Notes: generated by a model not told the origin, from the sequence alone. A DNA stretch of 64,000 nt from Thermoanaerobacter wiegelii Rt8.B1 (GCF_000147695.2 NC_015958.1:1976001-2040000); one strand, 5' to 3'; shown: positions 9,418-18,211, counted from the stretch's first letter. Numbers and translations are program-made.

Positions 9418-10895
9418 TGCCCCCATTTGTCAAGACAATTTTTTTAAAAATCTAAGTTAGATTTTTGCACCTCCTTTATTTTGATAATTTTATATAAAAT
9501 GTAAGTTAGATACACAAAGTGAAGTTATTTGTGTGTTTAGATTTATCACAATTAGTGCATACCATTTTAGATATTTGGACAGCTATGTCAAACATCAACA
9601 TCTTAGTGATCTACAAGTTGTATATTACTGATGCATCAAGGCATGGAATGAAAAGTTCACCACAGGGAACATGTGATAAATGCCACAGATTTAGCCAGCT
9701 TGCACAAGAGTATTAGGTTTTCCGTAGTAATATTCAGCAGGTGTTCTATTCCCTAATGACTGGTGTGGTCTCTTATTGTTGTAATATTCAATATACTCTT
9801 GTGTTATTTTTCTTAGCTGATGCCCAGTTTCACAATCTTCCAAGTACAGCTTCTCCCATTTGTAGCTCCTAAAAAATCGTTCTATACGTTGATTGTCTAA
9901 TGCTCTGCCTTTACTATCCATAGATATTTTGATATTATTTTCTTTCAGCAAATTTATATAATCATCACAGGTAAACTGTGAGCCTTGATCACTGTTCATG
10001 ATTTCTGGAGCTCCATGCTGCTTTATGGCTTTCTTTATTGTATCAATAACAAATGTATGTTCAAGTGTATTAGACAGCCCATATCCTACAATATACCTAG
10101 ATTACCAGTCTATTATGGCTACCATGTACATAAAGCCTCGTTTCATCCGACAATATGTTATATCTATTGACCATACTTGATTAGGATGATCAATGTTTAA
10201 CCCTTTTAATAAGTATGGATAGAAATATTTGCTATGCAGTCTCTTACTAAGATTTGGCCCAGGGTAGAATCCGTGTATGCCCATTTCCCGCATATAGCGG
10301 CGAGTTCTTTTACGGTTGATAAGAATTCCATAATCCCTCCTTAGTATAGTTGTCATTCTGCGATAGCCATATTCGGGATGGGCTGTATAAACCTCATCAA
10401 TTATGCGCTTAATCATGTATTCTTCATCGCTTGTTGGAACAGACTTGTAATAAAGGCTTGTACGATTAATGCCTAAGAGCTCAGCCTGTCTGCTGATACT
10501 AAGCTTTTTATCACCCCTATCAATCATTTTCATGCGTTCCTCACGAGATTTAGAATTGGCCAGATTTTTTTTAAGCCAGGCATTCTCATAAGAGAGCTGC
10601 CCTATTTGTTTTAATAATTCCTCCTTCTCCTTTTCATATGATCTTTTGACCTTTTCTAACTCGTCGGTTTCTTTGCTAAATACCTTTGCTGCATTATTGA
10701 TAAATTCTGCTTTCCAGCGACTAATCATATTCGGATGTATTTCATATTCAGCAGCGATTTCATTAAGCGTTTTTTCTTCTCGTAATGCCTCTAATACAAT
10801 TTTGGCTTTTTGTTCTGGTGTAAAATTTCTTCTCTTATTCATAACTATATTCTAACTTATTTTTGCCTTTTTGTCTGTCTAGTTTTCTGGTATCA
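9418..10895 (-). mobile_element. IS3-family element inside the S9 peptidase gene
   Basis: About 1.48 kb. The ends read inward as TGCCCCCATTTGTCAAGACA (from 9418) and TGATACCAGAAAACTAGACA (from 10895, complement). They share TG...CC...C.AGACA and a further AAGTTAGA block about 30 bases in, as expected for imperfect IS3 repeats. The TA-rich junctions make the short target duplication ambiguous (TA or TATA). About 260 bases downstream of the transposase (9430-9690) contain no gene. Confidence 0.75.
9691..10842 (-). pseudogene. IS3-family transposase (OrfA-OrfB in one frame), nonsense mutation
   Basis: OrfA-type N-terminus RRNFTPEQKAKIVLEALREE with a helix-turn-helix and leucine zipper, followed without frame change by OrfB: ISRQAELLGINRTSLYY, HPEYGYRRMTTILRR, NQVWSIDITYCRMKRGFMYM with the first catalytic Asp, MNSDQGSQFTCDDY with the second, and NQRIERFFRSYKWEKLYLED with the Glu, ending KRPHQSLGNRTPAEYYYGKP. 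A TAA at about 10100-10102 stops the frame right after VAIIDW, where a tyrosine codon is expected (W-Y-S-R-Y). That single base change separates the first Asp from the rest. OrfA and OrfB are normally joined by a programmed -1 shift; here they are in the same frame. Confidence 0.82.
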
Positions 10896-11815
10896 TTATA
10901 CCACATACACTAATAGCACATCTAAAATAGTCTGGTGTAAATGTGGCACCAACTAATGCCGCATATCCTCCGTATGAAGAACCATATATTGCTATCCTAT
11001 TTTTATCAACCCATCCATTATCTATTGTCCAATTTATAGCATCTATTAAATCATTATGCATTGTTGTTCCCCATGCTCGATTACCTTTATTCACAAATTC
11101 TTTCCCATAACCTGTTGAACCTCTAAAGTTCACCTGTAAGCAAATAAATCCAAGACTAGATATCCACTGTGCTATTGGATCATACCCCCATGAATGTCTT
11201 CCCCAAGGACCTCCATGAACATGAACTACTAACGGGAGATTCTTTTTTTCATCATTAGGAAATGTAACATATAAATTAAGTTTTAATCCATCACGAGAGT
11301 TAATTGAATAGTGATGCATTCTATTTAATTTATATTTTTTTAAATCTGGGTTACTATGTGCAAGGAAAACCAATTTCTTTGTTGGACGATCATAAAGATA
11401 GTAAGAAATTGAATCAATATCAGAATTGGTTGAAACTATCCACTTATTATCGCTCTCATCTCTACTTATTATATTGATTATCATTTCTCCCTCACGTTTT
11501 TTTAATATTTTCATAATATAATTAAAATCATCTCTAACAGAGCTTTCTATGAATTCCCATTCATCTTTCTCCCTCTGATATAAGGCAGCTTCTATATTAT
11601 AAGAAATAGGGTTAATAAGAACTTCTCGCACATCATAATTTTTATCTTCGGAAATTATCCTTGTTTGATAAGTATCTAAGTTAATTTCTACAAGTTTTGC
11701 TGTATCACTATTTCGAGAATCTAGTACACGTATATATTTACCATCTTTCGAGAAATTTATAGGTCTACTATTAATCGTATCTTCTAAATCCCAATCCAAA
11801 AAATTAGTTCATTTA

Positions 11816-12263
11816 GAATTTGGAGCATTTCTAATAAGTATACGTGGTATATCAAATATATATGTTAAACTTTACCAAACTGTAAGCCATAAAGTGGTAT
11901 TGTCTTTTTTGTCATTTTACAGGTAATGATTGTATTTATATACTACTAATGTAAACTGTTTTTCCATTGTTAAAATACCTTGTGGTAATAAATTCTATTT
12001 TGGGGTTAATTATTTACGATAACAATGACATTTTCGCTGAATATTGACAGAGTTTTTCAAAAAAATTTCTTGAATAGGTATAGACATATTTACCACTTGG
12101 AGAATAATTGCAAAAACATTGAAGAAGAAAACACCATAAAAAGAATAGAGGCTACCTCCCTTCTGTTTGGTATAATTAAAATGTGTGAAATTCTTTTTAA
12201 ATGTCTCACAAACAGCAGAAATATAAAAAAGCGACTTGAGCAGGGCCAATGCCTCTTTTTCAG
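11816..12263. other. Intergenic stretch without a supported gene
   Basis: About 450 A+T-rich bases between the decayed 5' end of the S9 peptidase gene and the stop of the SpoIIE-type phosphatase gene. Short frames exist on both strands, but none has a convincing ribosome site or a recognisable motif. Traces of the missing S9 propeller may extend into the first 60 bases. No terminator hairpin was found directly after the phosphatase gene. Confidence 0.5.
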
Positions 12264-13442
12264 CTAATAAAGCTCTATATGCACCCTCTTGCCGCATTTT
12301 TTCAGGATTTGGGCCAGTTCCTCTACTATCTTGAGCTTGTCGCTTGCGCCTTCCGGCAGGTATGCATTCCGGTGGGCGGGATTGATCGCCCGCCCTACCA
12401 GAAAGCGGATGTGGGTGGAACGATTGACGAGCAGGTCTGCGAGTATTGAAGCTCCGTCCTTCTTTTTCCTTATATCGTCCAAGAAGTGGGGAGAAAAGGA
12501 ATACGTGTTTATAAAATTTCTCAGTATCTCGACACACCTGCTTAAAGTTATCAAACCTTCGGTTACGAGGTCTATTCCCTCTATACTACCGACGGGAGGT
12601 ATCGCCGGGTCGGCATAGTCCATATTTGTGACTACTTTCCTTCCAGTTTCCCTAGAAACAATATTCGCAGTAGTACCTCCGCAGACCACCTTTCTGCCTT
12701 CGCTGCCAATAAGTTTTTTCACGACTTCTGTATCCTTTGACCTATCTTCAGGGGGCCCAACTAGTACCGTGAGCAGCTCCGACTTTCTTAAACCTACTCC
12801 CACGACCGTGGTATCGTCCCCCGGATTACCGGAATAAAGGTGGCTACACGTTTTGATTAGTTGGTCCACCATCTCCGACACGAAATATCCCCTTCTGTCA
12901 AGCCTCTGCAGGTATTCGGCCACATTGGGCCACTGCCATCCCAGGTTCAGGATACCTCCCACCCCTGCGTGAATGACTCCGTCGCTTACCAGGAATATTT
13001 TATCCCCCGGAAAGGCTTCGAACTGGTACTCCAGAATCCTCCTCTCTTCCACTCTCAGTTCCCTGTAAGGTAGCTTAAGAACCTTTCCGTCCCGGATGTA
13101 GATCACAGCTGGATTATCAAATTCAAAAAGCCTTCCCTCTCCGTCATCGTTAATCTCGAGAATGGAAAAAGTGGAGTAAGCAAGCTGCCGGATCCGGCAC
13201 ACTGGGAGAGTATTAATCAGGGTCCTGACCACTTCTTCTATGGAAGCCCTGTTTTTTATCATGGTAGAAGCAATCCTTACGGTAAGGGTGGAAAGTATAC
13301 TGGCCTTTACCCCGCTCCCCAGGCCATCGGCCATTACGGCAATTATGCCGTCTTCGGATTGCACAACCTCAACGCTGTCCCCGCACAGCTCTTCTCCTTT
13401 TTTGGTAAGGCTTTTGGTGAATACTTCGGCGTAGACCTTCAT
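12264..13442 (-). CDS. SpoIIE-type PP2C serine phosphatase, partner of sensory hydrogenase
   Basis: 392 residues. The first 230 or so form a SpoIIE/PP2C domain: GEELCGDSVEVV, VMADGLGSGVKA with the metal-binding Asp, FPGDKIFLVSDGVIHAG, and NPGDDTTVVGVGL with the second metal Asp. The remaining 160 residues (LTVLVGPPEDRSKDTEVVKK, VCGGTTANIVSRETG) are a conserved-looking tail I cannot name. The start codon overlaps the stop of the hydrogenase-like gene by 4 bases (ATGA), so the pair is translationally coupled. This pairing is the phosphatase-linked sensory [FeFe] hydrogenase arrangement (group C3 in current classifications; similar genes are called hfs in Thermoanaerobacterium). The gene is visibly richer in G+C than its neighbours. 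Confidence 0.85.
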   Translation of the reverse strand: MKVYAEVFTKSLTKKGEELCGDSVEVVQSEDGIIAVMADGLGSGVKASILSTLTVRIASTMIKNRASIEEVVRTLINTLPVCRIRQLAYSTFSILEINDDGEGRLFEFDNPAVIYIRDGKVLKLPYRELRVEERRILEYQFEAFPGDKIFLVSDGVIHAGVGGILNLGWQWPNVAEYLQRLDRRGYFVSEMVDQLIKTCSHLYSGNPGDDTTVVGVGLRKSELLTVLVGPPEDRSKDTEVVKKLIGSEGRKVVCGGTTANIVSRETGRKVVTNMDYADPAIPPVGSIEGIDLVTEGLITLSRCVEILRNFINTYSFSPHFLDDIRKKKDGASILADLLVNRSTHIRFLVGRAINPAHRNAYLPEGASDKLKIVEELAQILKKCGKRVHIELY

Positions 13443-15166
13443 TTTTCTTCTTCCCTGCCTTTAACCAGTTCTATAAGCTTAAGGAGCAGCATCTTGCTCT
13501 CCGCCGTCGTCTCTCCCAGCAGTCCCGCTATTTCTTGGGCGACGCGCATCTGCCTGTTTATTACTTCCTGAGCCTTCTCCAGGGTCTCCTCCCTAACCTT
13601 TTCCAATTCCATCCTCTGCTTTTCCTGTTCGGTAATATCCTGAATAATCGCCAGTACCAGGTCCTCTTCCCCGATATAGCATATAGTCTGGAGGGTGGTT
13701 AAAGAATTCCGGGAATAGTTCACCTTTTTATCCTGCAGGTTGGTTTTATTGGCCATTACCCAGGCAAAATCCCTGTCGTCGATGACGGTCGAAAGGGGCT
13801 TCCCCTGGACCTGTTCCTTTTCAACACCAAACATTTTTTCTGCCGCTCTGTTTATTTCCTTTATATTCAAATTACTGTCTACCAGAATGATGCCGTTCGG
13901 GGTGTGGTCTATGATCAGGTTGGCTAGGGATTCGGCCCTGGACCTCATGTAGGGGATGCACATGTCCGGCTCCGCCATTCCTTGGTAAACAGCTTCGGCT
14001 TTTTTACGACAGGTAGGATATCCACACGCCCCACAATTCAATTCTTTTTCGGGAGTTGTTTTACCTATTAAAGCCAGTATTTCTCTTATCTCTGATTCAG
14101 TTGGCGTAGGTGCTTTAAAGGCCTTCGGCTCGAAAGACCTCCTGAGGTCAATACCAGCCGCATAAGCCTTTATATTCTCATACCCTTGCTGCTGTTGATT
14201 ATTTTCAATAAATGAAAGCAACCTTTCCCTTCTTTCATAAAGGGAACTGTCAGACGGCATCGAGGGCCCATTGATACAGCCACCCCTACAGGCCATCATC
14301 TCAAATATGCGACCACTTACGTTTCCCATATCCAGGGCATCTAAAAGCTCCATGCAGTTCTCTATACCGTCCACGACTATGACCTCTCGAGACAAAAGGT
14401 CATCCTCCATTGAAGAAGTCTTTAAAAGCCCCCCTGGCAAGGGATAACTCCTGGCAATAAAAGGTTCTAATACATTTTCTCGCTCTCCAAAGTCTACTCC
14501 AGCTATCGTGGAAGCTTTCTCATCTATCCAATCGGCCAATTCTTGGAAAGTTAGTACTGCATCTACATCCCCTAAAACGCTTCTATCTAGGGCTTCAGCT
14601 TTTTTGGCAATGCAGGGACCTATAAAAACAACTTTAATGTCCAACCCATATCTTTGCTTCAATGACCTTGCATGAGCAACCATCGGGGAAACAACCGGAG
14701 CTAGATTCCTTATAAGTCCTGGATAGTATTTCTCTACCAGATTCTTTACAACCGGGCAAGCCGTGGTTATGATGGGGCCCTTATGCCCCTTTTTGAACAA
14801 ATGCTGGTACTCTATAGATACTATTTCAGCTCCCACCGCTGTTTCCTCAGCTCCATAAAACCCTAGGGCCTTCAGTATGGAAAACATCTCCTGAGGAGAA
14901 GTTACGTCAAAGACAGCAGGGTAAGAAGGAGCTATGGAGGCTATAACTTTTTCGCCGGCATTTATGAATTCTTTTACTGCATGTAGGTCATTCCGTACTT
15001 TCTTGGCATTCTGGGGGCATTCGATGATACACCTTCCACAGTATATACATAAGCTATCCACAACTTCCGCCTGACCGCCGACTACTTTTATAGCTTTGAC
15101 AGGACAATGCCTAACACACCGGTAGCAATTTTTGCAGTTTGCCTTAGATACACTGATTACATCCAA
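13439..15166 (-). CDS. Sensory [FeFe]-hydrogenase-like protein with PAS domain
   Basis: About 575 residues. Order: two 4Fe-4S motifs (CKNCYRCVRHCP, CIYCGRCIIECP, residues 17-60); H-cluster domain with L1 ITTACPV (about 143), L2 IGPCIAKKAEA (about 190), L3 MMACRGGCINGPSMP (about 298), so all four H-cluster cysteines are kept but L1 lacks the second Cys of the catalytic TSCCP; an extra CGACGYPTC...C cluster domain (about 385); a PAS domain (about 415-525, MFGVEKEQVQGKPL); and a C-terminal coiled coil. The missing L1 cysteine and the PAS domain point to H2 sensing, not turnover. The frame opens at an ATG (15184), but that ATG belongs to the ribosome site GGGAGGAGG; the TTG at 15166, 7 bases further, is the likelier start. 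Confidence 0.85.
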   Translation of the reverse strand: MDVISVSKANCKNCYRCVRHCPVKAIKVVGGQAEVVDSLCIYCGRCIIECPQNAKKVRNDLHAVKEFINAGEKVIASIAPSYPAVFDVTSPQEMFSILKALGFYGAEETAVGAEIVSIEYQHLFKKGHKGPIITTACPVVKNLVEKYYPGLIRNLAPVVSPMVAHARSLKQRYGLDIKVVFIGPCIAKKAEALDRSVLGDVDAVLTFQELADWIDEKASTIAGVDFGERENVLEPFIARSYPLPGGLLKTSSMEDDLLSREVIVVDGIENCMELLDALDMGNVSGRIFEMMACRGGCINGPSMPSDSSLYERRERLLSFIENNQQQQGYENIKAYAAGIDLRRSFEPKAFKAPTPTESEIREILALIGKTTPEKELNCGACGYPTCRKKAEAVYQGMAEPDMCIPYMRSRAESLANLIIDHTPNGIILVDSNLNIKEINRAAEKMFGVEKEQVQGKPLSTVIDDRDFAWVMANKTNLQDKKVNYSRNSLTTLQTICYIGEEDLVLAIIQDITEQEKQRMELEKVREETLEKAQEVINRQMRVAQEIAGLLGETTAESKMLLLKLIELVKGREEEK

Positions 15167-15345
15167 AATCAATCCTCCTCCCATTTACTATTTTTTATAG
15201 CTTCTAAATCCTCGCCACCTCCTGCGCGTCACAGAAGTGAAATATTTATCGGCAACCTTAATCATTACTCCTTTGACACACCCTCATATCCAATTATAAA
15301 ATCTTTACTTTTGTGTCTTTTGCAATAATTAGATACATAAAGATG

Positions 15346-15385
15346 AAAACCCCACTATTTGTATTGGCTAAAAGTGGGGTTTTTT
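15346..15385. terminator. Bidirectional intrinsic terminator between adhA and the hydrogenase gene
   Basis: AAAACCCCACT (15346-15356) pairs with AGTGGGGTTTT (15373-15383), loop 16 nt, with T-runs available on both sides. It lies 50 bases past the adhA stop (minus strand), so it ends the adhA transcript and isolates the sensory-hydrogenase pair. Confidence 0.75.
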
Positions 15386-15436
15386 AAATTGTTGAACTTT
15401 TTGGCTCTTTGTGTCAGAGTAGCCTTTGGCTATGGG

Positions 15437-16648
15437 TTAAGAAATTGGGTTAAGAGATTCTTCATAAATCTTGGCAATAACAGCTTCAGTTGCTTCCACT
15501 GGTGCAATAGAAAGCAATCCATCGAGAGAAGGTGTCGTTTTAGCAAGCTTCACCAGAGTCGGGACATCCTCTTTTGTGAATCCAAAGTCCGAAAGTTTTT
15601 GGGTGCATCCTATATTAAAGAGCCATTCTTCAACCTTTTTAGCTACATATTCTGCTTCAGCAGGCAGTCCTTTTAGTCCAGGCACGATAGGACTGTATAT
15701 GTCAGCTAACACCTCTGCAACAGCGGGATAAATAGTTTTTACCACTGCAGGCAGTATAGCACCAAGCCCAAGACCGTGAGCAATCTCAGGTTTTACTGCA
15801 CTTAGTGGGTGCTCCAGTGCATGAGTAAGGTGCAAGAGACCATTGTCAAAAGAAATACCAGCTATAGCAGAAGCATAAAGCAAATAGTATCTAGCCACAA
15901 GGTTTTCAGGGTCATTTACAGCAACAGGGAGGTAACGAACTATCAACCTCACTGTCTCTTTCGCCAATAGAATGCTGTAAGGTAATGTCACAAGAGTGGT
16001 GGCAGCTTCGGTAACGTGATTTAAAGCATCTATAGTAACAGCTATTGTCTGTTTTTTATCAAGCTTTATCATGAGAGCAGGATCATCTATAGCATACATA
16101 GGATAAATGCACTCATAAGCTATTGCAGGCTTATAATTTTTTTCTGGGATTGTAGCCACCGCAAATCTGTCTACTTCGGTACCAGTACCATGAGTAAGGT
16201 TTATAGCTATAATAGGAGCAGCTTTTTCAGGTATGAATTTCTGTTCATAAAGTTCTCTTGCATTTTTATCAGTGTATTCCAGCAGTACAGCCACACTTTT
16301 CGCGGTATCTATAGGGCTGCCACCGCCAATGCCGATAACAGCTTTTGCCCCAGTTTCCCGGCCGATTTTTGCCGCCTCATCGATCATGTCAACAGTAGGA
16401 TTGGGCCCAACCTTGTCATAAAGTGAATATTTGAATCCGAGTGTCTCAAGAGCCGGTTTTACCACATCCCAGGCCCCACTGGCTTTATAGGAACCTTTAC
16501 CGGTTACAAGAATGACATTGTTGATACCTTTGTTTTTAAGAACTTCTAGAATATCTTTTATCTTTTTTATACTACCTATTCCAAAATAAGTCGTGTTTTT
16601 GCAGCGAAGTTCAAAAACCTTATTTGGATTTATTTTTGTTTCCCACAC
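15437..16648 (-). CDS. adhA: Iron-containing alcohol dehydrogenase (AdhA type)
   Basis: 403 residues, full length for group III iron-dependent alcohol dehydrogenases. Cofactor motif IGIGGGSPIDTAKS (GGGS near residue 107); metal-binding histidines in DALNHVTEA, LLHLTHALEHPLSA and PEIAHGLGLG; NLTHGTGTEVDRFAV is the typical nicotinamide-side loop. It should reduce aldehydes or primary alcohols' precursors with NAD(P)H in the cytoplasm, as AdhA of Thermoanaerobacter does in ethanol formation. Start is GTG at 16648 behind AAGGAGGTAATTAAA. A sigma-A promoter is visible at 16684-16712. It is divergent from adhB, with an ISLre2 relic between them. Confidence 0.88.
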   Translation of the reverse strand: MWETKINPNKVFELRCKNTTYFGIGSIKKIKDILEVLKNKGINNVILVTGKGSYKASGAWDVVKPALETLGFKYSLYDKVGPNPTVDMIDEAAKIGRETGAKAVIGIGGGSPIDTAKSVAVLLEYTDKNARELYEQKFIPEKAAPIIAINLTHGTGTEVDRFAVATIPEKNYKPAIAYECIYPMYAIDDPALMIKLDKKQTIAVTIDALNHVTEAATTLVTLPYSILLAKETVRLIVRYLPVAVNDPENLVARYYLLYASAIAGISFDNGLLHLTHALEHPLSAVKPEIAHGLGLGAILPAVVKTIYPAVAEVLADIYSPIVPGLKGLPAEAEYVAKKVEEWLFNIGCTQKLSDFGFTKEDVPTLVKLAKTTPSLDGLLSIAPVEATEAVIAKIYEESLNPIS

Positions 16649-16683
16649 TTTAATTACCTCCTTGTAAAATTTATATCAATTTA

Positions 16684-16712
16684 ATTATAGCATTTTGTTA
16701 AAAAACAATCAA
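16684..16712 (-). promoter_or_regulatory. adhA promoter with overlapping TTGTT-N4-AACAA palindrome
   Basis: On the minus strand, -35 TTGATT (16712-16707), a 17-base spacer, and -10 TATAAT (16689-16684) preceded by TG. The spacer contains the perfect palindrome TTGTT-N4-AACAA (16695-16708). It resembles a Rex operator but with 4 instead of 8 bases between half-sites, so the operator call is weak; the promoter call is stronger. Confidence 0.65.
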
Positions 16713-16836
16713 TATTGAATTTTTGATTTATTTTTTTAGAGTTAAGGGAAAATTTCAACTGAAATTTGGAGTATTTTTCAATTGCCAAATACATACTGCA
16801 AATTGTAGTATGATGTTTTCTAGATTTTGAACAATA

Positions 16837-16940
16837 GACAACCCCTTTCTGTGATTTTGTTTTTTGAAAATTCTATTTTATCACAAGAGTTTTCTTTAGT
16901 CCTTTGTTTACTTAAAAAATCCTACGATAATTCTATGTTC
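16837..16940. mobile_element. ISLre2 end relic between adhA and adhB
   Basis: Over about 100 bases this matches the right-hand end of the complete ISLre2 element (4990-5095): gacaacccctttctgtgat, attctattttatcaca, ttaaaaaatcctacgataat occur in the same order and spacing. The rest of the element and a clean outer edge are gone. It ends about 10 bases before the adhB -35 box. Confidence 0.8.
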
Positions 16941-16950
16941 GAATAAATGA

Positions 16951-16979
16951 TTGACAAATTTTTAACCATGTGTTATTAT
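16951..16979 (+). promoter_or_regulatory. adhB sigma-A promoter
   Basis: TTGACA (16951-16956), 17-base spacer, TATTAT (16974-16979). The transcript would carry a leader of about 75 bases containing the inverted pair GGGTAA/TTACCC (about 17008-17036) and the ribosome site AGGAGGTG. The near-consensus -35 agrees with strong expression. Confidence 0.75.
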
Positions 16980-16983
16980 ATAA

Positions 16984-17001
16984 TTGCAAAAAATTTAACA
17001 A
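16984..17001 (+). promoter_or_regulatory. Possible Rex-type operator at adhB
   Basis: TTGCAAAAAATTTAACAA fits the redox-repressor pattern TTGTTAA-N4-TTAACAA at 12 of the 14 defined positions, with correct 18-base length. It lies immediately after the -10 box, at the expected transcription start, where a repressor would block transcription when NADH/NAD is low. Confidence 0.4.
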
Positions 17002-17060
17002 TCAACGGGTAAGCTATTCACATTAATGTTTTACCCAGTATTTTAGGAGGTGTTTTAATA

Positions 17061-18119
17061 ATGAAAGGTTTTGCAATGCTCAGTATCGGTAAGGTTGGCT
17101 GGATTGAGGTAGAAAAGCCTAATCCAGGACCCTTTGATGCTATCGTAAGACCCCTAGCTGTGGCCCCTTGCTCTTCGGACATTCACACTGTTTTTGAAGG
17201 AGGCCTTGGTGAACTTCACAACGCAGTGCTAGGTCACGAAGCTGTAGGTGAAGTAGTCGAAGTCGGTAGTGAAGTAAAAGACTTTAAACCTGGTGATAAG
17301 GTGGTCATTCCTGCTATCACTCCTGATTGGAGAACGTTAGATGTTCAACGTGGTTATCATCAGCAGTCCGGAGGTATGCTTGCTGGTTACAAGTTCACAG
17401 CCCAGAAACCTGGTGTGTTCGCCGAGTACATCCACGTTAACGATGCAGACATGAATCTTGCTCATTTACCTGACGGCATCTCTTTAGAAGCGGCCGTCAT
17501 GATCACAGATATGATGACTACCGGCTTTCACGGAGCCGAACTGGCAGAAATAGAATTAGGTGCAACAGTAGCGGTTTTGGGTATTGGTCCAGTAGGTCTT
17601 ATGGCAGTCGCTGGTGCCAAATTGCGGGGTGCTGGAAGAATTATTGCAGTAGGCAGTAGACCTGTTTGTGTAGATGCTGCAAAATACTATGGAGCTACTG
17701 ATATTGTAAACTATAAAAATGGTCCTATCGACAGTCAGATTATGGATTTAACGGAAGGCAAAGGTGTTGATGCTGCCATCATCGCTGGAGGAAATGTTGA
17801 CATCATGGCTACAGCAGTTAAGATTGTTAAACCTGGTGGCACCATTGCTAATGTAAATTACTTTGGCGAAGGAGATGTTTTGCCTGTTCCTCGTCTTGAA
17901 TGGGGTTGCGGCATGGCTCATAAAGCTATAAAAGGCGGTTTATGCCCTGGTGGACGTCTAAGAATGGAAAGACTGATTGACCTTGTTTTTTATAAGCGTG
18001 TCGATCCTTCCAAACTCGTCACTCATGTTTTTCAAGGATTTGATAATATTGAAAAAGCTCTAATGCTGATGAAAGATAAACCAAAGGACCTAATCAAACC
18101 TGTTGTAATATTAACATAA
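17061..18119 (+). CDS. adhB: NADP-dependent secondary alcohol dehydrogenase
   Basis: 352 residues, the exact length of the Thermoanaerobacter brockii/ethanolicus enzyme and nearly identical to it as I remember it. Catalytic zinc ligands are Cys37 (LAVAPCSSDIH), His59-Glu60 (LGHEAVG) and Asp150 (AVMITDMMTTG). The Rossmann fold has VLGIGPVGLMAVAGAKLRG, and NADPH specificity comes from GSRPVC (Gly-Ser-Arg) and the Tyr of AAKYYG. It oxidises secondary alcohols and reduces ketones and acetyl-derived aldehyde with NADPH, as a cytoplasmic tetramer in the family. Start ATG at 17061 behind AGGAGGTG. Own promoter and terminator make it a single-gene transcript; nfnAB follows on the same strand and can supply NADPH. 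Confidence 0.97.
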   Translation: MKGFAMLSIGKVGWIEVEKPNPGPFDAIVRPLAVAPCSSDIHTVFEGGLGELHNAVLGHEAVGEVVEVGSEVKDFKPGDKVVIPAITPDWRTLDVQRGYHQQSGGMLAGYKFTAQKPGVFAEYIHVNDADMNLAHLPDGISLEAAVMITDMMTTGFHGAELAEIELGATVAVLGIGPVGLMAVAGAKLRGAGRIIAVGSRPVCVDAAKYYGATDIVNYKNGPIDSQIMDLTEGKGVDAAIIAGGNVDIMATAVKIVKPGGTIANVNYFGEGDVLPVPRLEWGCGMAHKAIKGGLCPGGRLRMERLIDLVFYKRVDPSKLVTHVFQGFDNIEKALMLMKDKPKDLIKPVVILT

Positions 18120-18147
18120 AAATGGGGACTTAAACCCCCATTTTTAT
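18118..18147 (+). terminator. adhB intrinsic terminator
   Basis: AAAAATGGGG pairs with CCCCATTTTT across a 7-8 base loop immediately after the TAA, followed by further T residues. A classical strong terminator; it overlaps the stop codon. Confidence 0.85.
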
Positions 18148-18194
18148 GTTGATAAAGCTAAATACAACGGTTTTTTTTGTGACACATCGGCCTT

Positions 18195-18211
18195 TTGTTA
18201 AAAAATAACAA
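18195..18211. promoter_or_regulatory. TTGTTA-N5-TAACAA palindrome upstream of nfnA
   Basis: Perfect palindrome of 6-base half-sites, about 100 bases before nfnA. It is one base shorter than the Rex consensus (N6 between these half-sites), so it could be a Rex-like operator or chance in A+T-rich DNA. I could not assign a confident -35/-10 pair for nfnAB. Confidence 0.35.

Larger units (their letters stand above)
9037..11815 (-). pseudogene. S9-family (prolyl oligopeptidase-like) peptidase gene, split by an IS3-type element
   Basis: The upstream part (11799 down to about 10896) holds the end of a beta-propeller (WDLEDTINSRPINFSKDGKY) and the start of the alpha/beta hydrolase: LPLVVHVHGGPWGRHSWGYD, FRGSTGYGKEF, and AIYGSSYGGYAALVGATFTP with the nucleophile Ser in GSSYGG. 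The downstream part (9417-9037) continues PSNLVTLVKSLSDYYSPII and has HGENDPRVKKEE (catalytic Asp) and YPDEGHGITK (catalytic His). The IS3-type element lies between Ser and Asp. Upstream of 11799 a TGA at about 11812 interrupts NAPNSK-TNFLDWDLEDT, and the N-terminal propeller is missing. It led an operon with the MFS and GNAT genes. Confidence 0.82.

Noticed and set aside
11800-11815. TGA in the S9 peptidase remnant as a selenocysteine codon
   Set aside because: The position aligns with an ordinary residue next to NAPNSK, there is no sign of a downstream insertion element, and the gene is already broken by an IS and lacks its N-terminus.
12010-12537. Possible genes on either strand downstream of the SpoIIE-type phosphatase
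   Set aside because: These frames overlap the 3' end of a well-supported gene or are A+T-rich spacer without ribosome sites or recognisable motifs.
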